DNA from: Auanema rhodensis
Lineage: Eukaryota > Nematoda > Chromadorea > Rhabditida > Rhabditidae
DNA length: 64,000 nt
Assembly: GCA_964057225.1 (NCBI GenBank)
Contig: OZ059898.1
Coordinates: 10,106,001-10,170,000, forward strand
Direction: 5' to 3'
Shown: positions 22,645 to 34,200 of the stretch, one piece after another
Position numbering within the stretch: position 1 is the first letter of the stretch
How the letters are laid out: each line of letters starts with the position of its first letter
Program-made: the position numbers and the translations under genes
The notes under the pieces: model-generated
Databases searched by the model: none
Seen by the model: only the letters and a program-made list of their open reading frames with translations
What the model was told of the DNA's origin: nothing

Positions 22645-22981
22645 CGTTCCATTCGGAAATCAATACGTAGCAGGCGGGTTAGAATCAGACGACATGAGGC
22701 TGAGAGAGGACGACACGCCCTTCATATGGAACACAGACTTCAGCTTTGCCTTATGGAATGACTATGGATGGTTGGTCTTCCTTTCTTAGCTCTCTTTCAC
22801 TTTATATCTTTATGTAGACTTATATAACTTATTGTAATCATGTAGACATAATAAACCTTTCTTTCTCGAGTCTTATGTTTATCCATTATGCTCTTTATCT
22901 ACCGCTACATCTGGAATACTATCACACTCATCTTGTAGGCTTTATTGGTCTATAGGATCGACGTGAGAGCATAACGGAACG
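22645..22981 (+). repeat. E3 5' LTR (337 bp)
   Basis: Starts CGTTCCATTCGG and ends ATAACGGAACG, so its ends form the inverted pair CGTTCC/GGAACG rather than TG..CA. A TATATAA box candidate lies at 22821-22827 and an AATAAA at 22850-22855. Confidence 0.93.
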
Positions 22982-22994
22982 TGGAGGTTCCACC
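22982..22994 (+). promoter_or_regulatory. E3 primer binding site (tRNA-Gln-like)
   Basis: TGGAGGTTCCACC directly follows the LTR. It is complementary to a tRNA 3' end with acceptor TGGAACC, discriminator U and CCA, as in animal tRNA-Gln. Confidence 0.78.
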
Positions 22995-24327
22995 TCGAAC
23001 ATTTTATCTTGATTTCTTGACTATTTCTCTTATATTTTGTTATTTTCAATACAATTCATTGAATCTGAATTCTCTTATATCTCTAAACCATCTACTCCAT
23101 GTCTTAACACAATACGGTGGGGCCATCAACGTTTAAAAGGGAACAGATGCAAGGACCACTCCTTTTGGAGATGGATTTTATATTTTTTGAAACTGAAGTT
23201 ATATTTTCCCGTTTGTTCACAATTTTCTGTCTGTCTGAACCCAACAATTTTTATATCCTTGCTGTTAACATCGAATACTCTGTTACCCGAACTCGAAGCA
23301 TTTTTTGAGGACCCTAGGATGAATTAGTGAACAAATTCACCCAAGGATATTTTTTTATTGAGATTTATGCCCACACTTTCACCTTTTAAGGATTGATTTT
23401 GGCTTCGAGGAAAGAATAGCCACGGTTATTTCTTTATTTTTTGTGGATGAAACAATTTTGCGCACCAAATTGAGATTATTTCATATTTTGCGATCAGGAC
23501 TATTTTATTTTGCGTTACATTTCTGTTCAGACAACTTTTTGCCATTAACATCCAAAAATATTTTGATAACGCATTGAATTTACACGGGAAACCTCACCTA
23601 AATGGGAGGAATATTATGAAAAGTGAATTTTAAGATCGCTATAGTCCGAAAAATCCTGTACAATTTTACAAACTGAATTATTATTAGTGATTGTCTATCA
23701 GGTCGTGTTGGCTTAAGCATATCAGTTTGGATTTTCTCCCCTTACTATATGTCACCTTCCTCATACCGTTATTGTTGTTTTGAAGCATAAGACTCATTCC
23801 TAAACACCATAATTCTTTAAATATAGTTATTGTAATCTTTAGTCATCTATTCCTAGCCATAATTTTAAAACTAGATTTCTGATCATGATGGGACTACGGT
23901 ACTCATTCGTTTTTCAAATTGCTTCCTTAAAAGAGTAATGCTATTACGAATGTACATTATGAAAACCGCTAAAATCCTTTGAACATTTACCAAAGTCCAT
24001 TTTCGTGGCATTTTCGATCACTCGAGAGTCCAAGAAGATCAGAATCGTCAGAAAAAGAAAAAAAATGGGAATAAGGACTAATGAGATTGCTCAGGCATCA
24101 ATCAAGTGAGCACTGAACATTTTTGAACATATACAAACTGGTTGAATTATATACATTTAAGAATATTAAATTGGAAAGCGAACAAAGTCCAAATTTTCAT
24201 ACGGTAGTAGGCGGATCTCTGTTGATGGCCACAACTTAGATTCATTCCTTAACGCCGACTATACAAACCAGTTACTCACAGCTTTCTCACCCCTTTTCCA
24301 AAACTCCTTATCCATAACACTCATTAA
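22995..24327 (+). other. E3 leader, no gene recognised
   Basis: About 1.3 kb with many stops. Two overlapping plus-strand frames near 23037-23327 (63-96 codons) have no recognisable domain and no E1/E4 counterpart, so I do not call them. The final part resembles the E1 leader just before Gag (GGCGGA then TGGCCAC blocks). Confidence 0.5.
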
Positions 24328-27300
24328 CGTCTCAAAATCCCCCACGTTACTAAACACTCAAGGTTTTTCCAAACCAAGAGCGCTACCAAAGTGGATAAGC
24401 GATTCCGATCAGCTGTACCTCTCAGTACACGAACTGATTTTGATCTGCGAGACTCAGCTCCACTCACCAGAAGCCGAGCTCGCGCACAGAGCATCGCTAT
24501 AATCGAAGACGAGCAGAAAGCCGAGCACAAAACCGACAAATTCTTTACTCCTCGTGCAGGCACTTATTCACCTACTGAACGATTAAGCGACGAGGATTAC
24601 GTACCACCAGGAGGAGAAGAAACATCCATCATAGTGGAAGAACAAACACCAGTTACTGCTAAAAAGGTACGCTCCTCTAATTCAAATAAAAATAAGAAAA
24701 ATAAAAATAAAAACTCAAGCAAATCGGACGCATCTCTCTCTCTGTCCATCCCTGAACCAACAGTTTCACCTTCAGTAGCCACTACTAGTGCAGGCGGTTT
24801 ACAAACTTTTAAAAACATAGTTTCTGATCTCTTCAATCGTTCACCAAAAGATCGAAACTTGAACACCAGCCACACGAATAGATACTCGTCGGTTCCAAAC
24901 ATTAATTTATCTCCCATACAACCACCCGAACATACACATCTTGCTATTACTGATAACCAAACTTCAACCCCAATTTTACCAAATACAACAACAGGAAGTT
25001 CAAAAGCACCAAACCAACCCAGCCGCTCAGTACACACAACCCCTGTGTCTGAGAACTCATTAACAACAGGCAGAGTGATAAAAATGGCATCTGCCCGTAC
25101 AAGTAATATGGCAACTGAACCTTCTTTACCTGGGGCAGGGAAAACTACCATAGCGCAAGCCTTGTTATCACCCTACTGCCCAACTTATGATGGCAGTCGC
25201 AACTTTCGAGATTTCACGGCTAAATTCAACCTATTTGCCAACGCTGTAGGTCTGGTAATCCCGGAGAGATTAGCCCTTCTACCTTTGCTTCTTAAAAACG
25301 AAGCAGCGGAAGAAGCGTACAGGCAAGTACCTGAACAATTAAAAACCACCGGTTCATGGAATGACCTGTTAAGAGCTTTAACATCTAAGCTGTGTCCTGA
25401 ATATAATCAGGACCCCGCGCTGATCAATCTCCAAAATACAACCCAAGGGGATCTGACAATTGACGCTTACGCTCAATCACTGAGAACGATTGCACTAAGC
25501 GCTTTTGCCACGGATGACCCTCACAAAGATCACATATTAAGATCAACTTTCCTCAGAGGACTGAAAAATACTCTGAAACCAGCTGTGATTCGAGCGAAGC
25601 CAAAATCCTTCACGGATGCGATTGAGGCTGCTCGCTGGGAAGAATCAATAATGAACCAGACAACAGACACGCAGTCCATGCTAGTCAATGCTGTAAACAA
25701 AGCACTAGCTCCTTTCGCGCGCACAAACGAGAGACGAGATAACCGAAATTTCGATCGTAATTATCCACGTGATAACCAAAACAATAAAAATTATCATAAT
25801 TATCAAAATTATCAGAAAAATAAAAACTTTTCAAAATATAATAACAACCAAAATCGTAACGGCTCTTTTGCTACTTATCGCCGTAACAATAATTATGAAC
25901 GAAATTCGGGACGATTTAATAACAACTGGCATTCAAACAATTTTAATCCTTCAAACAATAATAGAAGAGGAAGGACTAATGAACATAACGGACAAAGAAG
26001 AGTCCATTTTAACAATCGAAGAGATCAATCAAGAGGACGAGATAGAAGCACACCACGAGTGCTACGTATTAACTCTGTGACCCTTTCACCGTTATCACTA
26101 ACGGTTGTAATGGCAATCACAGTAGCAATTCTCCTGCCATGTGTAACTTCATATCAAATTTGCACAAAAGCAACTGGAGGAGCCTTATTAGTTCCACCAG
26201 TAGTAAAGAAATGTAAATTAACAGAAACAAATCATGTGCTACGTACACAAATCCATCTATACACGCGAAACCACACGGCACACGAGTGGGACGCGTGGCG
26301 CTGCTCGAAGGAAGTACACAAGCTGTGTGTACGCGATTTGTTATTCCTCCGCGACACAAACAGAACAATCGATAGGGTGCAGCCTATAGCGGCGCACGAG
26401 TGCAGGCAGGCGATTCGCGATCGCAAATGGAATAACATGGAGCTGGAGAGAATCGATAGTATAGCACAAGCAACCCCAGAGCCCTCCTATGATCCGGCGC
26501 GCGCGTTTAGCCGCGACGAGTGCGAGGAGCGGCCGCGTTTAGTACTAGAGCGCGGAGTCATGACCCGCATGCCCGATGATACAATATTATCCAATTTAAT
26601 ACTAAACACTGAAGGTTGTAGTGCTCATCATGGTAATTGCAAATCAAATACATCAATAATTATATGGGATCCCCAAACATCGGATTCCCGTTGTAATTAT
26701 ATCGATATGCATTACTACGATGCTATAATAAGCAAAGAAACTATTTTGATTCCAAGTACACAATCAGCGCTTATCCTTTCGAGTAAAATAACACCAAAAC
26801 CAATTGCATCTTGCTTTAGACAACCAGCATTCCATACAACATCAGGAAATTATATAACGTTCCCCAAATATCCTAATGATAACAATATCACACTCCTAAT
26901 TGAACGAGAATTTAAGAAATTGCCGTTCAAAAGACCTAAACGCGCAACTTCTACAAAATGCTCATTCCCATTCGATCAGGATAGAATAAATGAAGTTGAA
27001 GATTTTGAAACGTACACGCTTCGAATTTGCCCATATCCATTTTTAAGACCACTTATGAGTAATCCAGGAATTACACAAATTATTCCTCTAATTAAAGGAA
27101 GACGTATGGTAGACCCTACATATTCCTTGAAAGAATGGATAATAGCCCATCGTGAAAATTTTGAATTTTTCTTTAAAATTCAAATTTATGAGAAATCTTT
27201 AAGACATTTTCTCAAACAATATGATTTCCGTGATAAAGACGAAGCCATTTTACAATATGTTGCTCAAAGAGAATTAGCTTTAGCTACTAAAGCTGGAATA

Positions 27301-28161
27301 TCTTATTTAACATCCAGGCAACTTCTTCAACAAATATCAGATCGGTTGACCGTTATTGAATTTGATCGGTTAATTCGTACAAAAGAAGGCACTTATCGAG
27401 AGCGTGCTGAAACTATTGCTCTTGATTTAGCCAATACACCAGTTATAATTGAAGGCAAATTAACAGTTCCATCAAGACAAGAAATATTAAAAGCATTCGT
27501 AAAAATGCCACCAATAAGGAAACAATTATTAACTGATCAAGAAGAAAGAAACAGCAAATTTATAAAAGATACAATTGACCTTGTACATGAGCTAAAAACT
27601 CTCGTTACGCTTAGAAGAAATAAAACAGCAGCTGATATTGATGACATAAAATTTATAAACCTTCCATCTTCACGAATGTTTGTACTTGATACTGATAAAT
27701 TGTTCTATGACATCAAGAATAATTTTGGAATACCAATTGGACCACATCCCAAGCTTATAGAGCCCAACAACATCTCTAAGGACTTATTATTGGAAATATT
27801 TTTACCACTACTAAACGATAATATTTTACCTAATACATCTAGTAGAATATCATCAGAACAGTTAAAAAGATTAATGACAGAGAAAATCCAACTTAAATCG
27901 TTGCAAACCACGACGCGTGCGCCAAGCAACGCGGCAGGCGGCGCGGCCGAGATGGCAGCCCTCCCTATAATCGATCGTGAGGCGCTGATCACAACAGATC
28001 CCGCAATACTGCCGCAAACATCTACAAGCCCTCGGGCAGCCGCAGCAACTACCGCGCAAATTTACATTTCTTTACTACTGGTGGAACTAATAAGGCTCCT
28101 CCAGTTGCTTTTGTGCAAATTTGATATGAAGTTACACATGGCAGGAGAATTGCTACTGTGA
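24328..28161 (+). CDS. E3 Gag plus N-terminal part of envelope-like glycoprotein (truncated by rearrangement)
   Basis: Open from just after a TAA (24325-24327); no ATG occurs before 25084, yet blocks shared with E1 precede it, so the start is unresolved. Numbering from 24328: Arg/Ser-rich N-terminus 1-250; capsid-like core ~282-440 (CPTYDGSRNFRDF onward); Asn/Arg-rich nucleocapsid-like tract ~465-581 with no CCHC knuckle; internal hydrophobic signal-like segment ~583-607; then a Cys-rich ectodomain with several N-glycosylation sequons. A furin-type RPKR lies at 869-872. The frame runs through duplication copy 1 and ends 34 codons into the inverted segment, so the glycoprotein loses its C-terminal part and Pol is uncoupled. 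The frame also has GC-rich patches (about 26270-26580 and 27900-28057). Confidence 0.85.
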   Translation, partial: RLKIPHVTKHSRFFQTKSATKVDKRFRSAVPLSTRTDFDLRDSAPLTRSRARAQSIAIIEDEQKAEHKTDKFFTPRAGTYSPTERLSDEDYVPPGGEETSIIVEEQTPVTAKKVRSSNSNKNKKNKNKNSSKSDASLSLSIPEPTVSPSVATTSAGGLQTFKNIVSDLFNRSPKDRNLNTSHTNRYSSVPNINLSPIQPPEHTHLAITDNQTSTPILPNTTTGSSKAPNQPSRSVHTTPVSENSLTTGRVIKMASARTSNMATEPSLPGAGKTTIAQALLSPYCPTYDGSRNFRDFTAKFNLFANAVGLVIPERLALLPLLLKNEAAEEAYRQVPEQLKTTGSWNDLLRALTSKLCPEYNQDPALINLQNTTQGDLTIDAYAQSLRTIALSAFATDDPHKDHILRSTFLRGLKNTLKPAVIRAKPKSFTDAIEAARWEESIMNQTTDTQSMLVNAVNKALAPFARTNERRDNRNFDRNYPRDNQNNKNYHNYQNYQKNKNFSKYNNNQNRNGSFATYRRNNNYERNSGRFNNNWHSNNFNPSNNNRRGRTNEHNGQRRVHFNNRRDQSRGRDRSTPRVLRINSVTLSPLSLTVVMAITVAILLPCVTSYQICTKATGGALLVPPVVKKCKLTETNHVLRTQIHLYTRNHTAHEWDAWRCSKEVHKLCVRDLLFLRDTNRTIDRVQPIAAHECRQAIRDRKWNNMELERIDSIAQATPEPSYDPARAFSRDECEERPRLVLERGVMTRMPDDTILSNLILNTEGCSAHHGNCKSNTSIIIWDPQTSDSRCNYIDMHYYDAIISKETILIPSTQSALILSSKITPKPIASCFRQPAFHTTSGNYITFPKYPNDNNITLLIEREFKKLPFKRPKRATSTKCSFPFDQDRINEVEDFETYTLRICPYPFLRPLMSNPGITQIIPLIKGRRMVDPTYSLKEWIIAHRENFEFFFKIQIYEKSLRHFLKQYDFRDKDEAILQYVAQRELALATKAGISYLTSRQLLQQISDRLTVIEFDRLIRTKEGTYRERAETIALDLANTPVIIEGKLTVPSRQEILKAFVKMPPIRKQLLTDQEERNSKFIKDTIDLVHELKTLVTLRRNKTAADIDDIKFINLPSSRMFVLDTDKLFYDIKNNFGIPIGPHPKLIEPNNISKDLLLEIFLPLLNDNILPNTSSRISSEQLKRLMTEKIQLKSLQTTTRAPSNAAGGAAEMAALPIIDREALITTDPAILPQTSTSPRAAAATTAQIYISLLLVELIRLLQLLLCKFDMKLHMAGELLL
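25984..26219 (+). repeat. E3 source segment of an internal inverted repeat
   Basis: This 236-bp segment, covering the end of the nucleocapsid-like tract and the signal-like segment, recurs as its reverse complement at 28059-28294. The copies look identical by eye. Confidence 0.88.
27105..28057 (+). repeat. E3 internal duplication, copy 1 (953 bp)
   Basis: Direct duplicate of 28291-29243. One base difference was noticed (GAC-GAA versus GAC-AAA, near 27241), turning Glu into Lys. Encodes the middle of the envelope-like region. Confidence 0.9.
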
Positions 28162-28294
28162 TTGCCATTACAACCGTTAGTGATAACGGTGAAAGGGTCA
28201 CAGAGTTAATACGTAGCACTCGTGGTGTGCTTCTATCTCGTCCTCTTGATTGATCTCTTTGATTGTTAAAATGGACTCTTCTTTGTCCGTTATG
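28059..28294 (-). repeat. E3 inverted segment at the rearrangement junction
   Basis: Reverse complement of 25984-26219, placed between the two 953-bp copies. The distal junction shares the 4-bp microhomology TATG (28291-28294), as expected for template switching. The stop of the upstream frame (28161) and the ATG of the downstream frame (28271) both fall in it. Confidence 0.88.
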
Positions 28295-31200
28295 GTAGAC
28301 CCTACATATTCCTTGAAAGAATGGATAATAGCCCATCGTGAAAATTTTGAATTTTTCTTTAAAATTCAAATTTATGAGAAATCTTTAAGACATTTTCTCA
28401 AACAATATGATTTCCGTGATAAAGACAAAGCCATTTTACAATATGTTGCTCAAAGAGAATTAGCTTTAGCTACTAAAGCTGGAATATCTTATTTAACATC
28501 CAGGCAACTTCTTCAACAAATATCAGATCGGTTGACCGTTATTGAATTTGATCGGTTAATTCGTACAAAAGAAGGCACTTATCGAGAGCGTGCTGAAACT
28601 ATTGCTCTTGATTTAGCCAATACACCAGTTATAATTGAAGGCAAATTAACAGTTCCATCAAGACAAGAAATATTAAAAGCATTCGTAAAAATGCCACCAA
28701 TAAGGAAACAATTATTAACTGATCAAGAAGAAAGAAACAGCAAATTTATAAAAGATACAATTGACCTTGTACATGAGCTAAAAACTCTCGTTACGCTTAG
28801 AAGAAATAAAACAGCAGCTGATATTGATGACATAAAATTTATAAACCTTCCATCTTCACGAATGTTTGTACTTGATACTGATAAATTGTTCTATGACATC
28901 AAGAATAATTTTGGAATACCAATTGGACCACATCCCAAGCTTATAGAGCCCAACAACATCTCTAAGGACTTATTATTGGAAATATTTTTACCACTACTAA
29001 ACGATAATATTTTACCTAATACATCTAGTAGAATATCATCAGAACAGTTAAAAAGATTAATGACAGAGAAAATCCAACTTAAATCGTTGCAAACCACGAC
29101 GCGTGCGCCAAGCAACGCGGCAGGCGGCGCGGCCGAGATGGCAGCCCTCCCTATAATCGATCGTGAGGCGCTGATCACAACAGATCCCGCAATACTGCCG
29201 CAAACATCTACAAGCCCTCGGGCAGCCGCAGCAACTACCGCGCGCGCGCCTTCATCGATGGCCCAGCCCGAAACAACGGCGCGCCATACAACCGCAACGA
29301 CAACCGCGCGCGCAACAATATCGACCCGCGCGCCGCCAACTACTATTCTCTACGCTGTTCATCAAGACCAGCAAATTCCAATAATGGAAGAAACAACATA
29401 TACACCAATATCCTTGATTCGTAAACATAGAGCATCATCAACGCCTACAGCCACCGATATAGAGTCTGTACAGGCTAATGCTCAATACATTGCCACAAAA
29501 ATTGACTCCGAACAACAGTTTCGCCAAAACATAACAAGCAGAATTGCACAAGATCATTTGCAATATGCTACAACTATGATTCAAGAAGAACTGCAGAAAC
29601 ATTTTAAAGAGTCATACGAATCAATATGTGAGATCCAAAACAGGTATCTTGAATTATGGAGATCAATTTTACAAATTGAACCAACAATAGCTATGCGTAC
29701 AATACTGGGAAGAGAAGATATAGCCGCAAGATTTGTAGGCAGCGAGATATTACACATACATGTTTGCCCGGTAGTATTACAAAAGACTATATATCACAAT
29801 CACACTGTGAATGACACATGTTATCTCGAAACTCCAGTATTAACACAAGAAGGACAATTACTGTTTGCCGCACCAGGATCGAAAGACCTATTACCTCATG
29901 GTAAAGAAATTAACTGCGATCACGTACCAACAGACGTATGGTCAACAGACGGTGAATGGAAAGGAATTAATGGTACTGTAGACGTCAGTCTTATATCCAT
30001 GTGGGACGGACTTCATCATGAAAAGATCACGCCATTAAAATTCACCGGAGCACACTTATACACCAACTTATCATCTCGAGTGTACTCAATGACAACAGCC
30101 ATTGCTTATGGTGCTAGTTTAGCATCGATTCGTCAAAATCACGTGCTTCACACAATTCATCATGATCCAAAAATATCATCAGCATTCAGCATATTGAAGA
30201 AAAGTAGTGATTACATCTCCAAAGCCAATGAATTCACCAAAAGTACATGGAATTCTTTTGTCGATACAATAGCAGGAACGATTGAACGAACACTCATCAC
30301 TATTGGAGCAATTACAATTATTGTAGTTATACTGATCGTACTAGCCTTTGTTGCGAAAATATATTTCTTCAAACCAATAGGCATGCAAGTCATGCATATC
30401 GAACTCCGAGATCAAACCAACGATCTTCCCACATATGAAGAAACATTAGAGCTAGTAAGTCAACCTGATCAGCCAATACCAAGGAACATAATGAAACAGT
30501 ACTATCCATCGTTTCTCACTTTAGTTCCACTAGCTATGCCCATAGTTTGTTCAGTTTCCAATCGCAAAGACCAAACTCTACCACTGCTATTGATGACTGT
30601 TAACGATAGACTAATCCTAACTCTTTGGGATTCAGGATCATCGATTAGTTATATCAGACTCTCGACATTACATTACTTAACTTTGAATGATTTTGTAAAA
30701 AAGGATAAATCAGTTGCAACGACAGCAAACGGATCAGCATTTCGATTTCTGGGAACAATTGATTTAACCGTAGAAATCGCTGGATATGAAATAGATCATA
30801 CATTCTTCATTTCAAGAGATGAAGACTGTCCATCACCAGCATTAATTGGATTAGATTTTATGAAAACACTCGACCGTCAAAATATCGGGATGAAACTTCG
30901 ACCATTCAAACAAACGTTAGAAATCGGAAACCGCGTAGTACCGTTAGCCAATGGAAATAACGGGAATATTAGAAAAACATCATTTGTCATTAATTTGATA
31001 AACTTAAATCCACAATGTATCTTTCCTCATCAGACCTGTAGAATACCAGTAAGGTTAGCTGAACCCATATCACACAACGAAGTCGCCATGCTACAACCCG
31101 ATGAAGAAAAGACGATATCTACCACCTACGAAACAGCATTTCGAGACGTCAATTCAATTACCATGACATTCAAAAACAACACTGATCATCCTATAGATCT

Positions 31201-34200
31201 ATCACCCGGAAACATTATTGACAAAGCAAAAATAGGCGTACTGCCACAATACGAGATCTTTACGACCGAACACAATCCAGACTATATACCACCTGAAGCG
31301 GATTGGGAAAATAAATTACCTCATTTTCCTCAGGACTTTATGAACGATCTTGATTTAAAAGACGCCGACCTAACTAAAGAACAAAAAGATCTTCTTCAGC
31401 TTTGTATTCTACGTAATAGAGACGCATTTTTAAATGAGGATAAACGAATAGGACTATTTAAAGGACCTGTAGAGCATTCAATACCTCTAAGAACAGATAT
31501 GGACATGCCTAGACCGCGTATAACGCGTATCCCTATAGGCAAACAAGAAGAAGTCGAAAGACAGGTACAGGAGATGCTGAAGCAAAATATAATTGAACCA
31601 TCCACATCTCTTTTCAATAGTCCTGTAGTTTTAGTCAAAAAGAAAGATGAAACATTCCGTTTCGTAACCGATTTCCGTGCTCTAAATAACGTCACTCGCA
31701 AGCAAACGTACATCATACCTAACATCTCTGACATTGTCGATATGGCAGCCGGATCACAATATTTTTCTAACTTTGATTTAGTATCCGGATTCTTCCAAAT
31801 AGCATTAAAGAAATCAGATCGACCATTAACAGCATTTACAACAAACACCGGTACTTATCAATATAGAAGGATGCCTATGGGGTTATGTGGAGCGCCACAT
31901 ACCTTTCAAACAGCAGTACGATACCTTCAAAGCCGATGTAAATGCCGACTCTTTGTTTATTTGGATGATCTACTCGTTATATCAGACACTGCAGAACAAC
32001 ATCTTGACGATATAGCTGAGATTCTCAGAGAAGTAAAGAAATTAGGCATGAAAATAAAACTCAAGAAATGCGCTTTTGCAAGACCTGAAGTAAAATTTCT
32101 TGGTTTAATTGTCGGAAGAGATGGGGTCAAACCAGATCCACAGAAAGTATCCGCCATTCAAGACTATCCTGCTCCAAAGTCACCTACAGGAGTAAGAGCA
32201 TTTTTGGGAATGGTAGGATTCTTTCGGAAATTTATTAAGGATTTTGCACACATCGCAAGCCCTTTATACGACCTTACAAAACTTGATGTGGAATTTCAAT
32301 GGAATGACAGAAGTCAACAAGCTGTTGATACACTAAAAAGAAAATTGATCCAAGCACCGGTCTTAAAACCACCAAGATCAGACCGTATGTTCATTATAGA
32401 AAGTGACGGTAGTAATATCGCAGTGGGAGCAGTGTTATTACAACCTGAAGATCCCAATGAACCACTCAAAAACTTACATCCAATTGCATTTGCAAGCCGT
32501 AAACTTGTAAAAGCAGAACGTAACTATGCTCCTATTGAAATAGAAGCGTTAGGACTTGTATACGCTTTAGCTCAGTTTCGAACATATATACTTGGATCAC
32601 ATACAATCTGTATCACAGACCATCGACCATTAACAAGCTTATTGACTCGTAGAGACCTTTTTGGAAGACTAGCAAAATTTCAATTAGTCATACAGGAATA
32701 CGATATCGAGATAAGATACCGAGAAGGCAGACTAAACAAAGTCTGTGATGCTCTCTCACGATACATTGGAGATGAAGCAAACGATCCTAAACCGGAAAAG
32801 AAAAAGAAAACAAAAGAAATTCCGAAAGCTCAAATTAATTTCGTTAATGTACCTGACATTAGAGCAATTCAAGAGGATACACCTTGGATAAAGAGAACTA
32901 TCGCCGAAATAGAATACAGAGCGAAAAAGAACATGCTTTCTAATGATCGTTATTGTGTTATTGACAACATGTTATACACAAAACCAAGCAGAAAACGACC
33001 ACACCCAGCTTTGATTTTACCAAGGGAAAGCGAACTTATCAACAAGGTTATCGAAGAATTTCACGAAGACCCAGCAATTGGAGCACATCAAGGAATTAAC
33101 AAAACTAAAGAAGCCATACTACGAAGATTCTGCTGGACAAATATGCAAACGGACATAGCAATTTTTGTGAAACAATGCGTTAAATGCGCACAAAGGAAGA
33201 AAGATCCTCACGCTATGACCGTTCAGCCTATGGGTCAATTTGAAATACCATCAAAACCATTTGAGAGAATACATATGGATATTATGGGACCATTCCCTAC
33301 TTCAAAAAGAAACAACAATTATGTCCTAACAATTCAAGATTCATTCTCCAAATGGGCGACAACCATCGCTATACCAACAATTGTCACCGATGTCATCATT
33401 GATAGATTCCTCAGGAATTTCGTATATATTTTTGGACCACCAAATCGTTTAATAACCGATCGTGGATCTAATTTTGTATCAAAGAAATTTGAAGAAATGT
33501 GTGAAAAACTTGGCATTAAACACGAGCCAACACTCCCTCATCAGAAAAACTCTAATGGACAAGTCGAAAGACTACACAGAACGCTAGAAGAAGGATTAAC
33601 ACACTATCTCAACGAAGACGTAACTGATTGGGACATGTATTTACCAAAAATTACTTTTGCGTTAAATACAATAACACACGCAACCACAGGAATCTCTCCA
33701 TACATAGCATTATTCGGAAAAGAAAGTCGTATGAGATTAGACAAAGAATTATTCCCCGAGACATTACAACCAGAGATCTTGGAAGAAATTGAGAATACCG
33801 AATATATCAGAGGAGAAAGAAGAACCATAATTCAAGAAAATCTTGCAAAACATCAAGAAACCGCGAAGAGAAAACATGATGGACGACAACGAATAGAAGA
33901 AAGAGATATCCGAAAAGGAGACCAAGTTATGTTAGCAATTAAAGCGCATAAACCAGGTCAAAAGCTTCGCAAATCATATGATGGACCATTTGAAGTCATC
34001 AACGTTGAAGGAAACATGGTACAACTCAAGAATCCATTTGGAAAAATTCAAGACGTACACAAAGACAATCTCAAACTTTTTGAACGCAAAATGGACCATA
34101 CAATCGCTCAAAACACGCGATCAAATACAACGACTTATGACACGGACGACGACAGCGATATTGAGATCATAAAAGTCATAAATGGTAACGATAACTATGA

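Noticed and set aside
22598..22789. 63-codon plus-strand frame
   Set aside because: It crosses the satellite/LTR junction of E3, so it is an accident of insertion.
23037..23327. Overlapping 63- and 96-codon frames in the E3 leader
   Set aside because: No counterpart in E1 or E4 leaders, no domain, and two phases are equally open.
24597..25151. 184-codon minus-strand frame opposite E3 Gag
   Set aside because: Antisense shadow of the Ser/Thr/Lys-rich Gag N-terminus; the Gag reading is supported by homology to E1.
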